Source: Synechococcus sp. PCC 7502 (GTDB lineage: Bacteria > Cyanobacteriota > Cyanobacteriia > Pseudanabaenales > Pseudanabaenaceae). From it: a stretch of 64,000 bases of DNA. Below, in pieces: positions 24,538-33,583 of this stretch. Under the pieces are notes generated by a model. It worked only from the letters and a program-made list of their open reading frames with translations. It searched no databases and was not told the origin of the DNA. Position numbers and translations under genes: made by a program. Where the stretch lies: assembly GCF_000317085.1 (NCBI RefSeq), contig NC_019702.1, positions 2,262,394 through 2,326,393 on the forward strand, written 5' to 3'. The first letter of the stretch is position 1. Each line of letters begins with the position of its first letter.

Positions 24538-24565
24538 GGTGCGCTACCAACTGCGCTATAACCCC
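24493..24565 (-). tRNA. tRNA-Ala(GGC)
   Basis: This is 73 nt with a full cloverleaf. The acceptor stem is GGGGTTA with TAGCTCC and discriminator A. The anticodon loop ATGGCAT gives anticodon GGC, and the T arm is AGCGG TTCGAAT CCGCT. The third acceptor pair is G-U, the alanine identity determinant. CCA is not encoded. This copy is intact and serves as the integration site. Confidence 0.95.
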
Positions 24566-24670
24566 TTAATACTTACATAGACATTTTAGCAGTAAAGCGA
24601 TCGCTTGCCAATTTTTTAATGCAAGTTAGACCGCTTTAGCTTAATTTTAAGTTATTTTTTTAGAGAGTTT

Positions 24671-25684
24671 TTATCTAACCCACTTCTGAGCTACCAATTC
24701 GGCAAGATCAACAACCCGTTGGCTATAACCCCATTCATTGTCATACCAAGCAATTACCTTAACCAAGTTGCCACCGATTACCATAGTCAGGGGTGCATCT
24801 ACGATTGATGAAGCATCAGTTCCTCTATAATCTATTGAGACTAGTGGTAGTTCGTTGTATTCCAAAATGCCCTTTAGATTACCTTCAGCCGCAGTTTTTA
24901 AGGCTTGATTCACTTCTTCGGCGATCGTGGATTTTTCGGTTTCAATTACAAAGTCAACAACAGAAACGTTAGGAGTCGGTACCCGTAAAGCAATCCCATT
25001 CAGCTTACCTTTGAGTTGAGGTAATACTAAAGCGACAGCCTTTGCTGCCCCAGTGGAAGTAGGAACAATGCTCAAAGCTGCTGCTCTAGCACGACGTAGA
25101 TCGCGGTGACTAGCATCTAGTAATCTTTGATCACCAGTGTAGCTGTGGGTAGTAGTCATTACGCCTTTGACAATGCCAAAGTTTTCATCAAGGACTTTAG
25201 CTACTGGAGCCAAGCAATTTGTGGTGCAACTGGCATTACTAATAATGTGATGTTTCTCATGATCGTAGATTGCATGGTTGACACCCATGACAAAGGTACC
25301 ATCTTCATTTTTACCAGGGGCAGTAATTAGGACTTTTTTAGCTCCTGCTTTTAAGTGTTTACTGGCGCCATCACGATCTACAAATACTCCAGTGGCTTCG
25401 ATAATTAAATCAACACCGAGAAGACCCCAAGGTAGATTTTCAGGATTGCGATCGGATGTAGTTTTAATACGATGTCCATTTACTGTAATTGAATCGGCAT
25501 CATGACTAATATCTGCTTTAAAAATGCCAAGCATAGAGTCATAACGCAGTAGGTGTGCGTTGGTGGCAGGGTCTGAGGTATCATTGATGGCAACGACCTC
25601 AATCTGGCTGTCCTTTCGATCTGCCCAACATCTAAGGAAATTACGTCCAATTCGCCCGAATCCATTAATTGCTACCTTAATCAC
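24671..25684 (-). CDS. gap2: Glyceraldehyde-3-phosphate dehydrogenase, NADP-type
   Basis: This enzyme has 337 residues and interconverts 1,3-bisphosphoglycerate and glyceraldehyde 3-phosphate in the Calvin cycle and gluconeogenesis. The N-terminal [13 protein letters not shown] is the NAD(P)-binding loop and [18 protein letters not shown] carries the catalytic cysteine. [12 protein letters not shown] near the end is the family C-terminal signature. VAINDTSD after the second strand lacks the Asp of NAD-specific enzymes and fits the photosynthetic gap2 form that accepts NADPH. A single gene with its own promoter, just outside the tRNA-bounded element. Confidence 0.93.
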   Translation of the reverse strand: MIKVAINGFGRIGRNFLRCWADRKDSQIEVVAINDTSDPATNAHLLRYDSMLGIFKADISHDADSITVNGHRIKTTSDRNPENLPWGLLGVDLIIEATGVFVDRDGASKHLKAGAKKVLITAPGKNEDGTFVMGVNHAIYDHEKHHIISNASCTTNCLAPVAKVLDENFGIVKGVMTTTHSYTGDQRLLDASHRDLRRARAAALSIVPTSTGAAKAVALVLPQLKGKLNGIALRVPTPNVSVVDFVIETEKSTIAEEVNQALKTAAEGNLKGILEYNELPLVSIDYRGTDASSIVDAPLTMVIGGNLVKVIAWYDNEWGYSQRVVDLAELVAQKWVR

Positions 25685-25873
25685 AGCCTATGCCCTTTAT
25701 AGAATTATTTAATGAGTATGGAGCCTATGATACCGAAAAAAGGTAACTTTTAATTATCGATCTTAACAATTTAAAAATAGTCTAAATTTATACTAGTTCC
25801 GCAGGTTCTAGTAGAGTATAAAAACAAACAGGGTTGTCTATAGAATTTTGTGGAAGTATAGATTTAGATACCA

Positions 25874-26959
25874 ATGCCTACAATTTATGTTGCGATTACT
25901 GATCATGGGTTTGGTCATGCCACCCGTACTGCTGCGGTAGTTGCCGAGATTGAACAACAATGCCCAGATATTTCTATAATTGTAGCCACCACTTCACCAC
26001 GCTGGCTATTAGAATCTTACCTATCTAAAGATTTTATGCTGCGACATCGGGCATTTGATGTGGGCGTAGTCCAAGCTGACAGTATTCAAGTAGATAAGAC
26101 TGCTACCCTTGCCAAGGTTAACCAAATTCGCGATCGCTCTAAAGAAATTATTAGCGCAGAAGTCGAGTTTCTGAAGTCCCATCAAGTGGATTTAATTTTT
26201 GCTGATACGCCACCCCTTGTTGCTGGAATTGCCACTGCTGCTCAGATTCCCTGTTGGATGGCTGGTAACTTTGGTTGGGATTTTATCTATCGGGATTGGG
26301 GTCAAGATTATGCAGAAATTACTGATTGGTCGGCGGAACTGTATGGTCAATGCGATCGCCTATTCCGTTTACCTTTTTATGAGCCGATGACGAGTTTTAC
26401 TAAGGCACATGAGCATAATCAAGTATTTGATGTGGGTTTAACTGGAGGATTTCCCCGTTATACACCTGAAGCATTGCGATCGCTTTTAGGATTTAAAGAG
26501 CAGAAATTTACGGTACTGCTGACATTTGGAGGACTTAGTTTAAATGAAATCCCCTATCAGAATCTTGCTCTATTTCCCGATTGGCAATTTATTACCTTCG
26601 ATCGCCATGCCCCAGACTTACCAAATTTAACAAAAATTCAAAGCCAAACCCTCCGTCCTGTGGATATTATGCCGATTTGCGATCGGGTATTTTCTAAACC
26701 TGGATATAGTACCTTAGCGGAGGCGTATCGTACTGGGGTGCCTTTTATTTGCATTACCCGTGAGGGCTTTTTAGAAGCACAGACTTTAATTGCTGGAGTT
26801 CAAGACTATTTTGAGCATCTAGTAATTTCACCCGACGATTTTTATCAGACTAATTGGGAATTCTTGCGTGATCCTTTGATTCCTCCCTTAAAAGCCCCTA
26901 ACTTGGATATTCATGGTGAAGTAGCGATCGCCCAAGCAGTTAAAGCTTTTTTTAGCTGA
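25874..26959 (+). CDS. UDP-glycosyltransferase-like protein (GT-B fold)
   Basis: This protein has 361 residues. It starts MPTIYVAITDHGFGHATRTAAVVAEI, the G-x-GHxTR donor-side loop of GT-B enzymes of the MurG/MGT kind. A C-terminal donor-binding region runs CDRVFSKPGYSTLAEAYRTGVPFICITR. The same layout is found in the glycosyltransferase-like domain upstream of sugar kinases such as L-arabinokinase, but no kinase domain is fused here. Substrates are unknown. It stands alone between gap2 and the aldo/keto reductase. Confidence 0.7.
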   Translation: MPTIYVAITDHGFGHATRTAAVVAEIEQQCPDISIIVATTSPRWLLESYLSKDFMLRHRAFDVGVVQADSIQVDKTATLAKVNQIRDRSKEIISAEVEFLKSHQVDLIFADTPPLVAGIATAAQIPCWMAGNFGWDFIYRDWGQDYAEITDWSAELYGQCDRLFRLPFYEPMTSFTKAHEHNQVFDVGLTGGFPRYTPEALRSLLGFKEQKFTVLLTFGGLSLNEIPYQNLALFPDWQFITFDRHAPDLPNLTKIQSQTLRPVDIMPICDRVFSKPGYSTLAEAYRTGVPFICITREGFLEAQTLIAGVQDYFEHLVISPDDFYQTNWEFLRDPLIPPLKAPNLDIHGEVAIAQAVKAFFS

Positions 26960-27027
26960 GTTGCAGTAGAAGTAATCGATATAATGGCATTAGCTAGTAT
27001 CGAGGATCTAAAATTTGGGGATAGGTT

Positions 27028-27999
27028 ATGGAAAAACGCACTCTTGGTAGCACCGACATCGAAATTTCTCCGATCATTATGGGGACATGGCAGGCGGGCA
27101 AAAGAATGTGGGTAGGCATAGAAGATAGCGAAACCATTAAAGCGATTAGAGCGGGATTTGAAGCGGGAATTACGACTGTTGATACTGCTGAAGTTTATGG
27201 TACGGGACATTCGGAGCAAATTGTGGCACAGGCATTATCCGATGTGCGATCGCAGGTAGTCTATGCCACTAAGGTTTTTGCCAATCACCTGAAATATGAT
27301 CAAGTAATTGAAGCTTGCGATCGCTCCTTAGAAAACCTCAAGACGGATTACATTGATCTCTACCAAATTCATTGGCCCTCAGGCACTTGGAATAGTGAAA
27401 TCGTCCCCATTGCGGAAACCATGAGTGCCTTAAATAATCTTAAACAAGCGGGCAAAATTCGAGCGATCGGGGTATCTAACTTTTCTAAAGCACAACTAGA
27501 GGAGGCATCACAGTACGGCAGAATTGATAGTCTTCAGCCCCCCTATTCTCTATTTTGGCGGAAGATTGAACCAAGTTTAACTAACTATTGTCTTGAACAT
27601 AAAATCTCGATCTTGGCATATTCTCCCCTTGCCCAAGGATTACTTACGGGTAAATTCAAGCGGGGGCATCAATTTGTCGAAGGAGATCACCGTGTGGCTA
27701 ATAAATTATTCAATGGTGAAAATTATGAACGCGCTCAACGGGCATTGGAAAAGCTGCAACCAATCGCCGATCACTATCAAACTACCCTGGGAAACTTAGC
27801 CTTAGCATGGTTAATTTTTACTTCTGAAACTAGACCTCAAGTTCATGCGATCGCTGGTGCTAGAAATGCCGATCAGTCAGTCCAAAATGCCAAAGCCGCG
27901 GAGTTAAAGTTATCTGAATCAGACTGGTCAAAAATTGACGAGATCGGACGTTCAGTCACAGATTTCCTAGATGATGCTCCGATCATGTGGGATTTTTAG
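27028..27999 (+). CDS. Aldo/keto reductase
   Basis: This is a 323-residue NADPH-dependent oxidoreductase with the eight-stranded barrel pattern. The catalytic tetrad is visible: Asp in TVDTAEVYG, Tyr in the same motif, Lys in VYATKVF, and His in YQIHWPSG. The cofactor-binding loop IAGARNADQSVQNA lies near residue 285. Its closest resemblance is to the YajO/Gcy-type general aldehyde reductases. The substrate is not defined. Confidence 0.88.
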   Translation: MEKRTLGSTDIEISPIIMGTWQAGKRMWVGIEDSETIKAIRAGFEAGITTVDTAEVYGTGHSEQIVAQALSDVRSQVVYATKVFANHLKYDQVIEACDRSLENLKTDYIDLYQIHWPSGTWNSEIVPIAETMSALNNLKQAGKIRAIGVSNFSKAQLEEASQYGRIDSLQPPYSLFWRKIEPSLTNYCLEHKISILAYSPLAQGLLTGKFKRGHQFVEGDHRVANKLFNGENYERAQRALEKLQPIADHYQTTLGNLALAWLIFTSETRPQVHAIAGARNADQSVQNAKAAELKLSESDWSKIDEIGRSVTDFLDDAPIMWDF

Positions 28000-28003
28000 C
28001 TAG

Positions 28004-28378
28004 TTAATTAGCCATCATTCTAATTAAACGCTTGACAATGTCTATCAGTTCGGGTGGATTATAGGGCTTAGTAATGTAGGCATCTGCCCCCTGCTTCATC
28101 CCCCAGTACTTGTCAAATTCTTCACTCTTAGTTGTACACATAACTACAGGAACATTTTTGTTCTTAACGTTATTTTTAATCCAACGACATAGCTCATAGC
28201 CATTCATCCGAGGCATAACTACATCCGTAATTACTAAGTCAGGGACGCTAATCTTAATTTTTTCAGTGGCATCTAGTCCATCGAAAGCCTCAACTACGGC
28301 AATATTTTGCTGCCTCAGATGTTCTGAAACAAGCTCCCGTACTGTTGGACTATCATCAACGACTAAAACTGTGGTCAT
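28004..28378 (-). CDS. CheY-like response regulator (PilH type)
   Basis: This is a 124-residue single receiver domain with no output domain. The acidic pocket is VVDDS, the phospho-acceptor Asp lies in DLVITDVVMPRMNGYEL, the switch Thr in MCTTKSEE, and the Lys in YITKPYNP. The length and the WGMKQGADAYITKPY block resemble PilH/PatA-like regulators that act with chemotaxis clusters on type IV pili in cyanobacteria. No partner kinase is next to it. Confidence 0.85.
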   Translation of the reverse strand: MTTVLVVDDSPTVRELVSEHLRQQNIAVVEAFDGLDATEKIKISVPDLVITDVVMPRMNGYELCRWIKNNVKNKNVPVVMCTTKSEEFDKYWGMKQGADAYITKPYNPPELIDIVKRLIRMMAN

Positions 28379-28782
28379 ACTATAAGCTGTGTTTTTAAGT
28401 GTTTTTAAATGCGTTTAGTTTGTAATCTTATTAGTTGGGGTATGCTTACAACTTTTTTACTGCTGTTGAAACTATCATGTTTATAGTAACTAGATAAATT
28501 TCAATATAGGAAAAGTTTGTATATCGTAAACCGATAACTAAAACCTTAGTTAATTAAAATCTATAAGTTAAGATTTATTGATTAAAGTTTTGTTAAGTCA
28601 CTCATCCTAGATAGAAAGTATAGCAGAGTCTGTCTATGAATATTAGAAAAAGTAGTTAGCAGCATGAATTAACTGTTAGGCTTTGCCCACTGATATACAC
28701 CTGATATACAACAGATATACATAAGCCGCAGAATTTAAGTGAGTTTTTGGCACTACGCCGCATTTGTTAGAGTAGAAGGGCA
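28379..28782. other. 404-bp intergenic region with a tandem 11-bp repeat
   Basis: This AT-rich spacer lies upstream of the response-regulator gene and downstream of the SDR gene. It holds three tandem 11-bp units with core GATATACA at 28690-28722. Otherwise I see no gene or clear hairpin. Confidence 0.6.
28690..28722. repeat. Three tandem 11-bp GATATACA repeats
   Basis: The units CTGATATACAC, CTGATATACAA and CAGATATACAT follow without a gap, in phase with the DNA helix. This suggests a cooperative protein-binding site, but the binder is unknown. Confidence 0.6.
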
Positions 28783-29502
28783 CTAGAAAAACAGATGACT
28801 TTCGGGCTGAATATTAATTTCCATTGGTACGGTGAGTGGATCACTTTCTAGGGCATAGATAATTGCTTGGGCAGCTGTATTTGTGCTGAGCATTTTAGAT
28901 CGATCCACTTTTAAGCCCGCATGATCCCAAAAGGGTGAATCTATACCGCCTAAATAAAAAAGCGTGAATTTAATCCCGTACCGCTTGACTTCATCTGCCA
29001 TGCATTTACTAAAACCAACTACGCCATACTTTGAAGCACAGTAAGCTGATGCCATTGCCATTGAGTGTTTTCCCAATATGCCGATCACATTACAAATATG
29101 CCCGAATTTTTTATCTTTCATGACATTAATCGCAGCTTGGCAGGTATAGAAACTCCCCTTAAGATTAAGGTCTAGCATTTTATCCAAGTCCGATGGCTCA
29201 ATTTTGTTAAATTGCTTGAGTATGCCCGCACCCGCAGCATTGACCAAGGCATCTATTTTCCCATACTTGGCGATCGCTTTTTCCATCAGTACTAATACTT
29301 GATCTGGATCGGTAATATCGGTGGGAATGGTTAGATGGTCACATTCAGGTATTTGCGATCCAAGTTCAGAGGATAAATGATCAAGGCGATCGCTATTTTG
29401 GGCAGCTAAAACTAATCTTGCGCCCTTGGCAGCTAATTTTTTAGTCAAGGTACTCCCAATTCCCCCAGTTGCCCCCACAATCATTACAACCTTGTTTTCC
29501 AT
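28783..29502 (-). CDS. Short-chain dehydrogenase/reductase
   Basis: This protein has 239 residues. VVMIVGATGGIGSTLTKKLA is the TGxxxGxG-type cofactor loop, ALVNAAGAG the NNAG-equivalent, and YCASKYGVVGF the catalytic YxxxK. It acts on an unknown alcohol or ketone with NAD(P)H. A single gene. Confidence 0.85.
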   Translation of the reverse strand: MENKVVMIVGATGGIGSTLTKKLAAKGARLVLAAQNSDRLDHLSSELGSQIPECDHLTIPTDITDPDQVLVLMEKAIAKYGKIDALVNAAGAGILKQFNKIEPSDLDKMLDLNLKGSFYTCQAAINVMKDKKFGHICNVIGILGKHSMAMASAYCASKYGVVGFSKCMADEVKRYGIKFTLFYLGGIDSPFWDHAGLKVDRSKMLSTNTAAQAIIYALESDPLTVPMEINIQPESHLFF

Positions 29503-29553
29503 GCTTTACACTTCTTAACTATTTTTCTATCATACTTCCTTCCCACTATAAAA

Positions 29554-29955
29554 TTGGAAAAACAGATTGAAAGAGAAATCTTTGATACTAAAAAACATCT
29601 TGGACAATATCTAAATGTTCTTATGCGTAAACGATTCAACCCAAATTCGACAAAACTTCATTGGCAAACTTCTAGTTATCTCAAGCCACTTCCTTTTATA
29701 AAATCACAAAATATATCACTTATAATTGGGTTGGCGGTATTGGGAATTTTGTTGGTTGCAATATTTTTATCAAGTCACTCTGCTGTGATGGCATGTGGAG
29801 GATATGGAGGAGGTACTTGCAACCAAATGATTGCTAGTGGGATCGAAGATTTTTTCCATTGGATATTCGATATATTAATTAAAGGATTGATTTTGTTGGG
29901 AATATTGTTTGCAGGCATTCTTGGGTTGGTTAAGTTCCTTACTCGCAAATACTAG
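29554..29955 (+). CDS. Hypothetical membrane protein
   Basis: This protein has up to 133 residues from a TTG at 29554; an ATG at 29623 would give a shorter form. There are two transmembrane helices (LIIGLAVLGILLVAIFLSS and ILIKGLILLGILFAGILGLV) separated by a glycine- and cysteine-containing loop (MACGGYGGGTCNQM). The family is not recognised. Coding potential rests on the well-formed helices. Confidence 0.45.
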   Translation: MEKQIEREIFDTKKHLGQYLNVLMRKRFNPNSTKLHWQTSSYLKPLPFIKSQNISLIIGLAVLGILLVAIFLSSHSAVMACGGYGGGTCNQMIASGIEDFFHWIFDILIKGLILLGILFAGILGLVKFLTRKY

Positions 29956-30051
29956 AGAGGAGTGACATACTTCGCTATCCTAACCTAGCAGTTAGTCATT
30001 CCTCGATCGCCGCCAAAGCCTTCATTTTTAAAATGATCTCAGCCAAAATAC

Positions 30052-30741
30052 CTAAATTTCAAAATTAAATCCCTTTTGCCTCAAGTCCAAATACTTTTGT
30101 TCATCAAATTGATAGAGTCGAGCCGCACGGTGTTTTACATCCTTTTCCATTTCATCTAAGGGAATAAGTAAATCCATACTCAGAATTTTTTTACGAAAAT
30201 TACGTTTATCCAGATTTTGTCCCAAGATTGTTTCATAAAGCTTTTGCAATTGTGTGAGCGTAAATTTAGTTGGTAAAAGCTCAAACCCAATTGGCTCATA
30301 TCGAACTTTACCCTTAAGTCTATTCAAAGCTACCGACAGAATTTGCTCGTGATCAAAGGCTAAAGGTGGAGGATTAGCTACGGAAAACCATGCTGCAGCT
30401 TTGGCATCTGTAGTTGCTTGAATTTGATGTTCACTTAAATTAATTAAGGCATAGTAAGCAACTGTAATCACGCGATCGCGCGGGTCTCGCCCCACCGCCC
30501 CAAAGGTATAAAGCTGCTCTAAAAATACTTGAGTAATTCCCGTTTCTTCTTGTAATTCCCTTAAGGCTGCTGCTTCCAAGCATTCATCTAAAGCTACAAA
30601 TCCTCCCGGTAAAGCCCATTGCCCCTCAAAGGGTGGAACTCCTCGCTGGATCAGCATCACTTTTAGGTCTTGGTCATCTAAGCCGAAGACGACACAATCA
30701 ACTGTGAGTGAAGGTTTTGGGAATTTGTAGGTATAGATCAT
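30052..30741 (-). CDS. NrtR-type regulator: NUDIX domain plus winged helix
   Basis: This protein has 229 residues. The N-terminal half is a NUDIX domain: [24 protein letters not shown] is the Nudix box with the key residues retained, and [22 protein letters not shown] lies upstream. The C-terminal part ([40 protein letters not shown]) is the winged-helix DNA-binding domain typical of NrtR. NrtR proteins sense ADP-ribose or related NAD-derived ligands and repress NAD metabolism genes. It is divergent from a six-gene operon that contains three NAD/ADP-ribose enzymes, with two matching palindromes in the shared promoter region. Ligand and targets are inferred from the family and the context. Confidence 0.8.
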   Translation of the reverse strand: MIYTYKFPKPSLTVDCVVFGLDDQDLKVMLIQRGVPPFEGQWALPGGFVALDECLEAAALRELQEETGITQVFLEQLYTFGAVGRDPRDRVITVAYYALINLSEHQIQATTDAKAAAWFSVANPPPLAFDHEQILSVALNRLKGKVRYEPIGFELLPTKFTLTQLQKLYETILGQNLDKRNFRKKILSMDLLIPLDEMEKDVKHRAARLYQFDEQKYLDLRQKGFNFEI

Positions 30742-30761
30742 GGATTGGAATAAAAAAATAG

Positions 30762-30820
30762 TTGACTTAGTGTAGTAATCACACTATATTAATAAGTGTA
30801 ATAAATACACTATACAGTGA
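30762..30820 (+). promoter_or_regulatory. Operon promoter with two embedded operators
   Basis: TTGACT (30762-30767) and TATATT (30785-30790) are separated by 17 bp. The palindrome TAGTGT-N7-ACACTA (30768-30786) fills the spacer. A second copy, AGTGT-N7-ACACT (30795-30811), lies over the probable start region, 26 bp centre to centre. A third, shorter inverted pair (CACT-N4-AGTG) overlaps its end. Repressor binding to the first site would block RNA polymerase directly. The obvious candidate is the divergent NrtR-type protein. Confidence 0.65.
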
Positions 30821-30831
30821 GAGCTAAGGCA

Positions 30832-31647
30832 ATGTTAGAAAAGTTGGAAATAGCAGGAGGATCAATTACAGGTAGAAACCATACCGTGGTTGGTAAAAAT
30901 AACCAAGATGCTTATTTCAGCATTAGTAATGACCAGTTTGCGATCGCTGTAGTGTGTGATGGCTGCGGGAGTGGAAAAGATAGCGAAGTTGGCGCAAAAA
31001 TTGGCGTGCGTTTGGTCGTAGAGGAGGTCGCTGACCAATTACAAATTCAGCCTCAGCTTAATCAAGAATTCTGGGAACAGGTAAAGCTCAATGTATTAGA
31101 GCAACTGCAAGGAATTGCTAAATTACTCAGTGGGAATTGTTCTGAATTCATATCCCAAATTATTAATGACTATCTCTTATTTACGATTGTGGGCGTGGTA
31201 ATTACCCCGATAGAAACTGTAACTTTCTCCATTGGGGATGGCATAGTTTTCGTAAACGGGGAAGTTAGTTATGCTGGAAAATTTCCAGATAATGCTCCGC
31301 CCTATCTCGCCTATGGTTTATACCATGCCGATTTGATCGATTTTCACATTCACGATCGCTTACCCACAGGTGAAGTTAAATCCATTCTGATCGGAACTGA
31401 TGGAGTAGCAGATTTAATAGCAGCGGAATTCAGTCATCTTCCGAAAAAAGCAGAATGTGTGGGATCAATTTCTCAATTTTGGCAAGATGATCGATACTTC
31501 TCCAATCCTGATCAGATTCGGCGCAGGTTATCTCAAGTTAACTATGAGTTCATTAAACCTAACTGGAGTAATCGCACACTCACAAAGGAAACAGGGCTTT
31601 TACCAGATGATACGACTCTGATTGTAATTCGGAAGAAATCTTCTTAG
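30832..31647 (+). CDS. PP2C-type protein phosphatase (TerY-P-like triad)
   Basis: This protein has 271 residues from the ATG at 30832; a GTG five codons upstream is also open. PP2C motifs: NQDAYF and VVCDGCGSGKDSEVGA (first metal Asp), FSIGDGIVFVNG, LIGTDGVADLI, and LLPDDTTLIVI at the end. It lacks membrane segments. This compact PP2C followed by a zinc-ribbon kinase and a vWA protein is the TerY-P arrangement described in tellurium-resistance-linked stress systems, where phosphatase and kinase are thought to reset the phosphorylation state of the vWA partner. Confidence 0.8.
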   Translation: MLEKLEIAGGSITGRNHTVVGKNNQDAYFSISNDQFAIAVVCDGCGSGKDSEVGAKIGVRLVVEEVADQLQIQPQLNQEFWEQVKLNVLEQLQGIAKLLSGNCSEFISQIINDYLLFTIVGVVITPIETVTFSIGDGIVFVNGEVSYAGKFPDNAPPYLAYGLYHADLIDFHIHDRLPTGEVKSILIGTDGVADLIAAEFSHLPKKAECVGSISQFWQDDRYFSNPDQIRRRLSQVNYEFIKPNWSNRTLTKETGLLPDDTTLIVIRKKSS

Positions 31648-31689
31648 TGGTTTTGGAATTAATTTGTAATTAATGGATGGTGGGTAATT

Positions 31690-33564
31690 GTGGATGTTTA
31701 TATAAAGGGAAAAAAGGCAAATTTGAAGCCAAGTCAAGCAATTGGGAAAGGAGGAGAAGCGGATGTATTTGAGATTGCAGGCAATAAGGCTGTAAAAGTA
31801 TTTAAACAGAGTAACCATCCTGATTATCAAGGCTTACCTGAGGAACAACAAATGGCGATTGCCCGCTTAGCAGTGCATCAAACTAAGTTACAAGCATTCC
31901 CGCAGAATTTACCCAATCGGATTATCAAACCCGAACAATTGGCAACGGATCGCTGGGGAAAAAAGATATTAGGCTACACCATGCCTTTATTAAAAGGAGT
32001 TGATTCTTTACTGAAATATAGCGATCGCAATTTCCGTAATGTTAATGGAATTAGTAATCAGGTCGTAATAAACATATTCCAAAACTTACATGAAACTGTG
32101 AAGCAAATCCATGCTCAGAATGTGGTGATTGGGGATTTTAATGACTTGAATATTCTGGTTCTTAAAGATGAAGCCTATCTAATTGATGCCGATTCCTTTC
32201 AATATGGACAATATTCTTGTCAAGTTTTTACCCAACGCTTTGTCGATCCATTGCTTTGCGATCCTTTGCTCAGTAAGCCTGAATTAGTGCGATCGCATAA
32301 TCCGAACTCCGATTGGTATGCCTTTGCAGTGATGTTGATGCAGAGTTTATTATTTGTTGATCCCTACGGTGGTGTTTACAAGCCTAAAGCTTCTCAGGTT
32401 AATAGTTCTGGTAAAGTTTTGCCAAAGATTCTCCATGAAGGGCGATCGCTGCATCGGATTACGGTCTTCCATCCTGATGTCAAATATCCTAAACCTGCGA
32501 TTCCCTATGGCGTGTTACCTGATGATTTATTGAATTATTTCCATCGTTGCTTCATCCAAGATCAGCGTGGTGAATTTCCTAATCACTTGCTTGCAAATTT
32601 ACATTGGTCAAAATGTTCAGGTTGTGGGATTGAGTATGCTCGAAATACTTGTCCAATCTGTCGAAATCCGCTGCTATCCATGCCGATAATTCCTATCCAA
32701 GGAATAAATATTACGGTAACGCAAATATTCCAAACTGAGGGAGTAATTTTACAAGCATCATTACAGGGTGATCGGCTTCATTGGTTATCCTACGAACAAG
32801 GAGAATTTAAGAGGGAAGATGGAAATGTAATTCTTAAGGGGGATTTAGGCTCAATGCGGGTTTGGTTGCATGGTAAATCCACATTAGTCGGAAAGCAGGG
32901 ACAGGTAATTACTCTAGGAGAACCTAATTCTCGTCTGGCGGTGGATAGTTATCGAGATTTACCTATGTGCGATCGCAATAGCTATGGGCGTTACTGGCTC
33001 CACAATGGACAATTGATGCGGGATGGACTTCTAGGTTCAGAATACATTGGTGATGTCCTCATAAATCAAACTCAATTTTGGGTCGGTGAGCATTTTGGAT
33101 TTGGATTCTATCGAGCGGGGAATCTTCAAGTTGCCTTTGTATTTGATGCTAAAGGTCAGAGCCTTAACGATAATGTCAAACTTCCATCATGGAATGGAGA
33201 ACTGATTGCCGCCAATTGTGTTTTTAGTGAGAAATATTGCTGGCTCTCTCTGGCAATACAAGCTAACGGAACCAGACAGGATCTTATCTATATGATTTCA
33301 GCCACTGGGGAAGTTATAGCGGAGAGTTCATCCCATGATTTTCAGTTATCTAATATTCATGGAAGTTATGCCGTAGGAAATTTTCTACTTATAGCAACCG
33401 ATGAAGGAATTATCAAACTGGAACCACAGGGAAGAAAAGTTATCAAAGTGAAAGATTTCCTCAATACCGAACCATATATTGATGCTAACTGCCAGATATT
33501 TGCTAGTAAACAAGGGTTATATGCTGTAAGTGACCATGAAATTCTCAAGATTGTAATTCTCTAA
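31690..33564 (+). CDS. Zinc-ribbon protein kinase (TerY-P-like triad)
   Basis: This protein has 624 residues from a GTG. The kinase domain covers about 1-290. AIGKGGEADVFEI is the glycine loop and KAVKVF carries the Lys. NVVIGDFNDLNILV near 145 is the catalytic loop, with GDFND in place of HRDLKPxN, and LIDADSFQYG takes the place of DFG. A zinc ribbon follows at 309-324 (CSGCGIEYARNTCPIC). The C-terminal 290 residues are strand-rich, like a beta-propeller sensor. The atypical catalytic loop and the ribbon are hallmarks of the kinase in TerY-P systems. The gene starts about 40 bp after the PP2C gene. Confidence 0.75.
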   Translation: MDVYIKGKKANLKPSQAIGKGGEADVFEIAGNKAVKVFKQSNHPDYQGLPEEQQMAIARLAVHQTKLQAFPQNLPNRIIKPEQLATDRWGKKILGYTMPLLKGVDSLLKYSDRNFRNVNGISNQVVINIFQNLHETVKQIHAQNVVIGDFNDLNILVLKDEAYLIDADSFQYGQYSCQVFTQRFVDPLLCDPLLSKPELVRSHNPNSDWYAFAVMLMQSLLFVDPYGGVYKPKASQVNSSGKVLPKILHEGRSLHRITVFHPDVKYPKPAIPYGVLPDDLLNYFHRCFIQDQRGEFPNHLLANLHWSKCSGCGIEYARNTCPICRNPLLSMPIIPIQGINITVTQIFQTEGVILQASLQGDRLHWLSYEQGEFKREDGNVILKGDLGSMRVWLHGKSTLVGKQGQVITLGEPNSRLAVDSYRDLPMCDRNSYGRYWLHNGQLMRDGLLGSEYIGDVLINQTQFWVGEHFGFGFYRAGNLQVAFVFDAKGQSLNDNVKLPSWNGELIAANCVFSEKYCWLSLAIQANGTRQDLIYMISATGEVIAESSSHDFQLSNIHGSYAVGNFLLIATDEGIIKLEPQGRKVIKVKDFLNTEPYIDANCQIFASKQGLYAVSDHEILKIVIL

Positions 33565-33583
33565 AAATAATGAGGTTAAAAAT

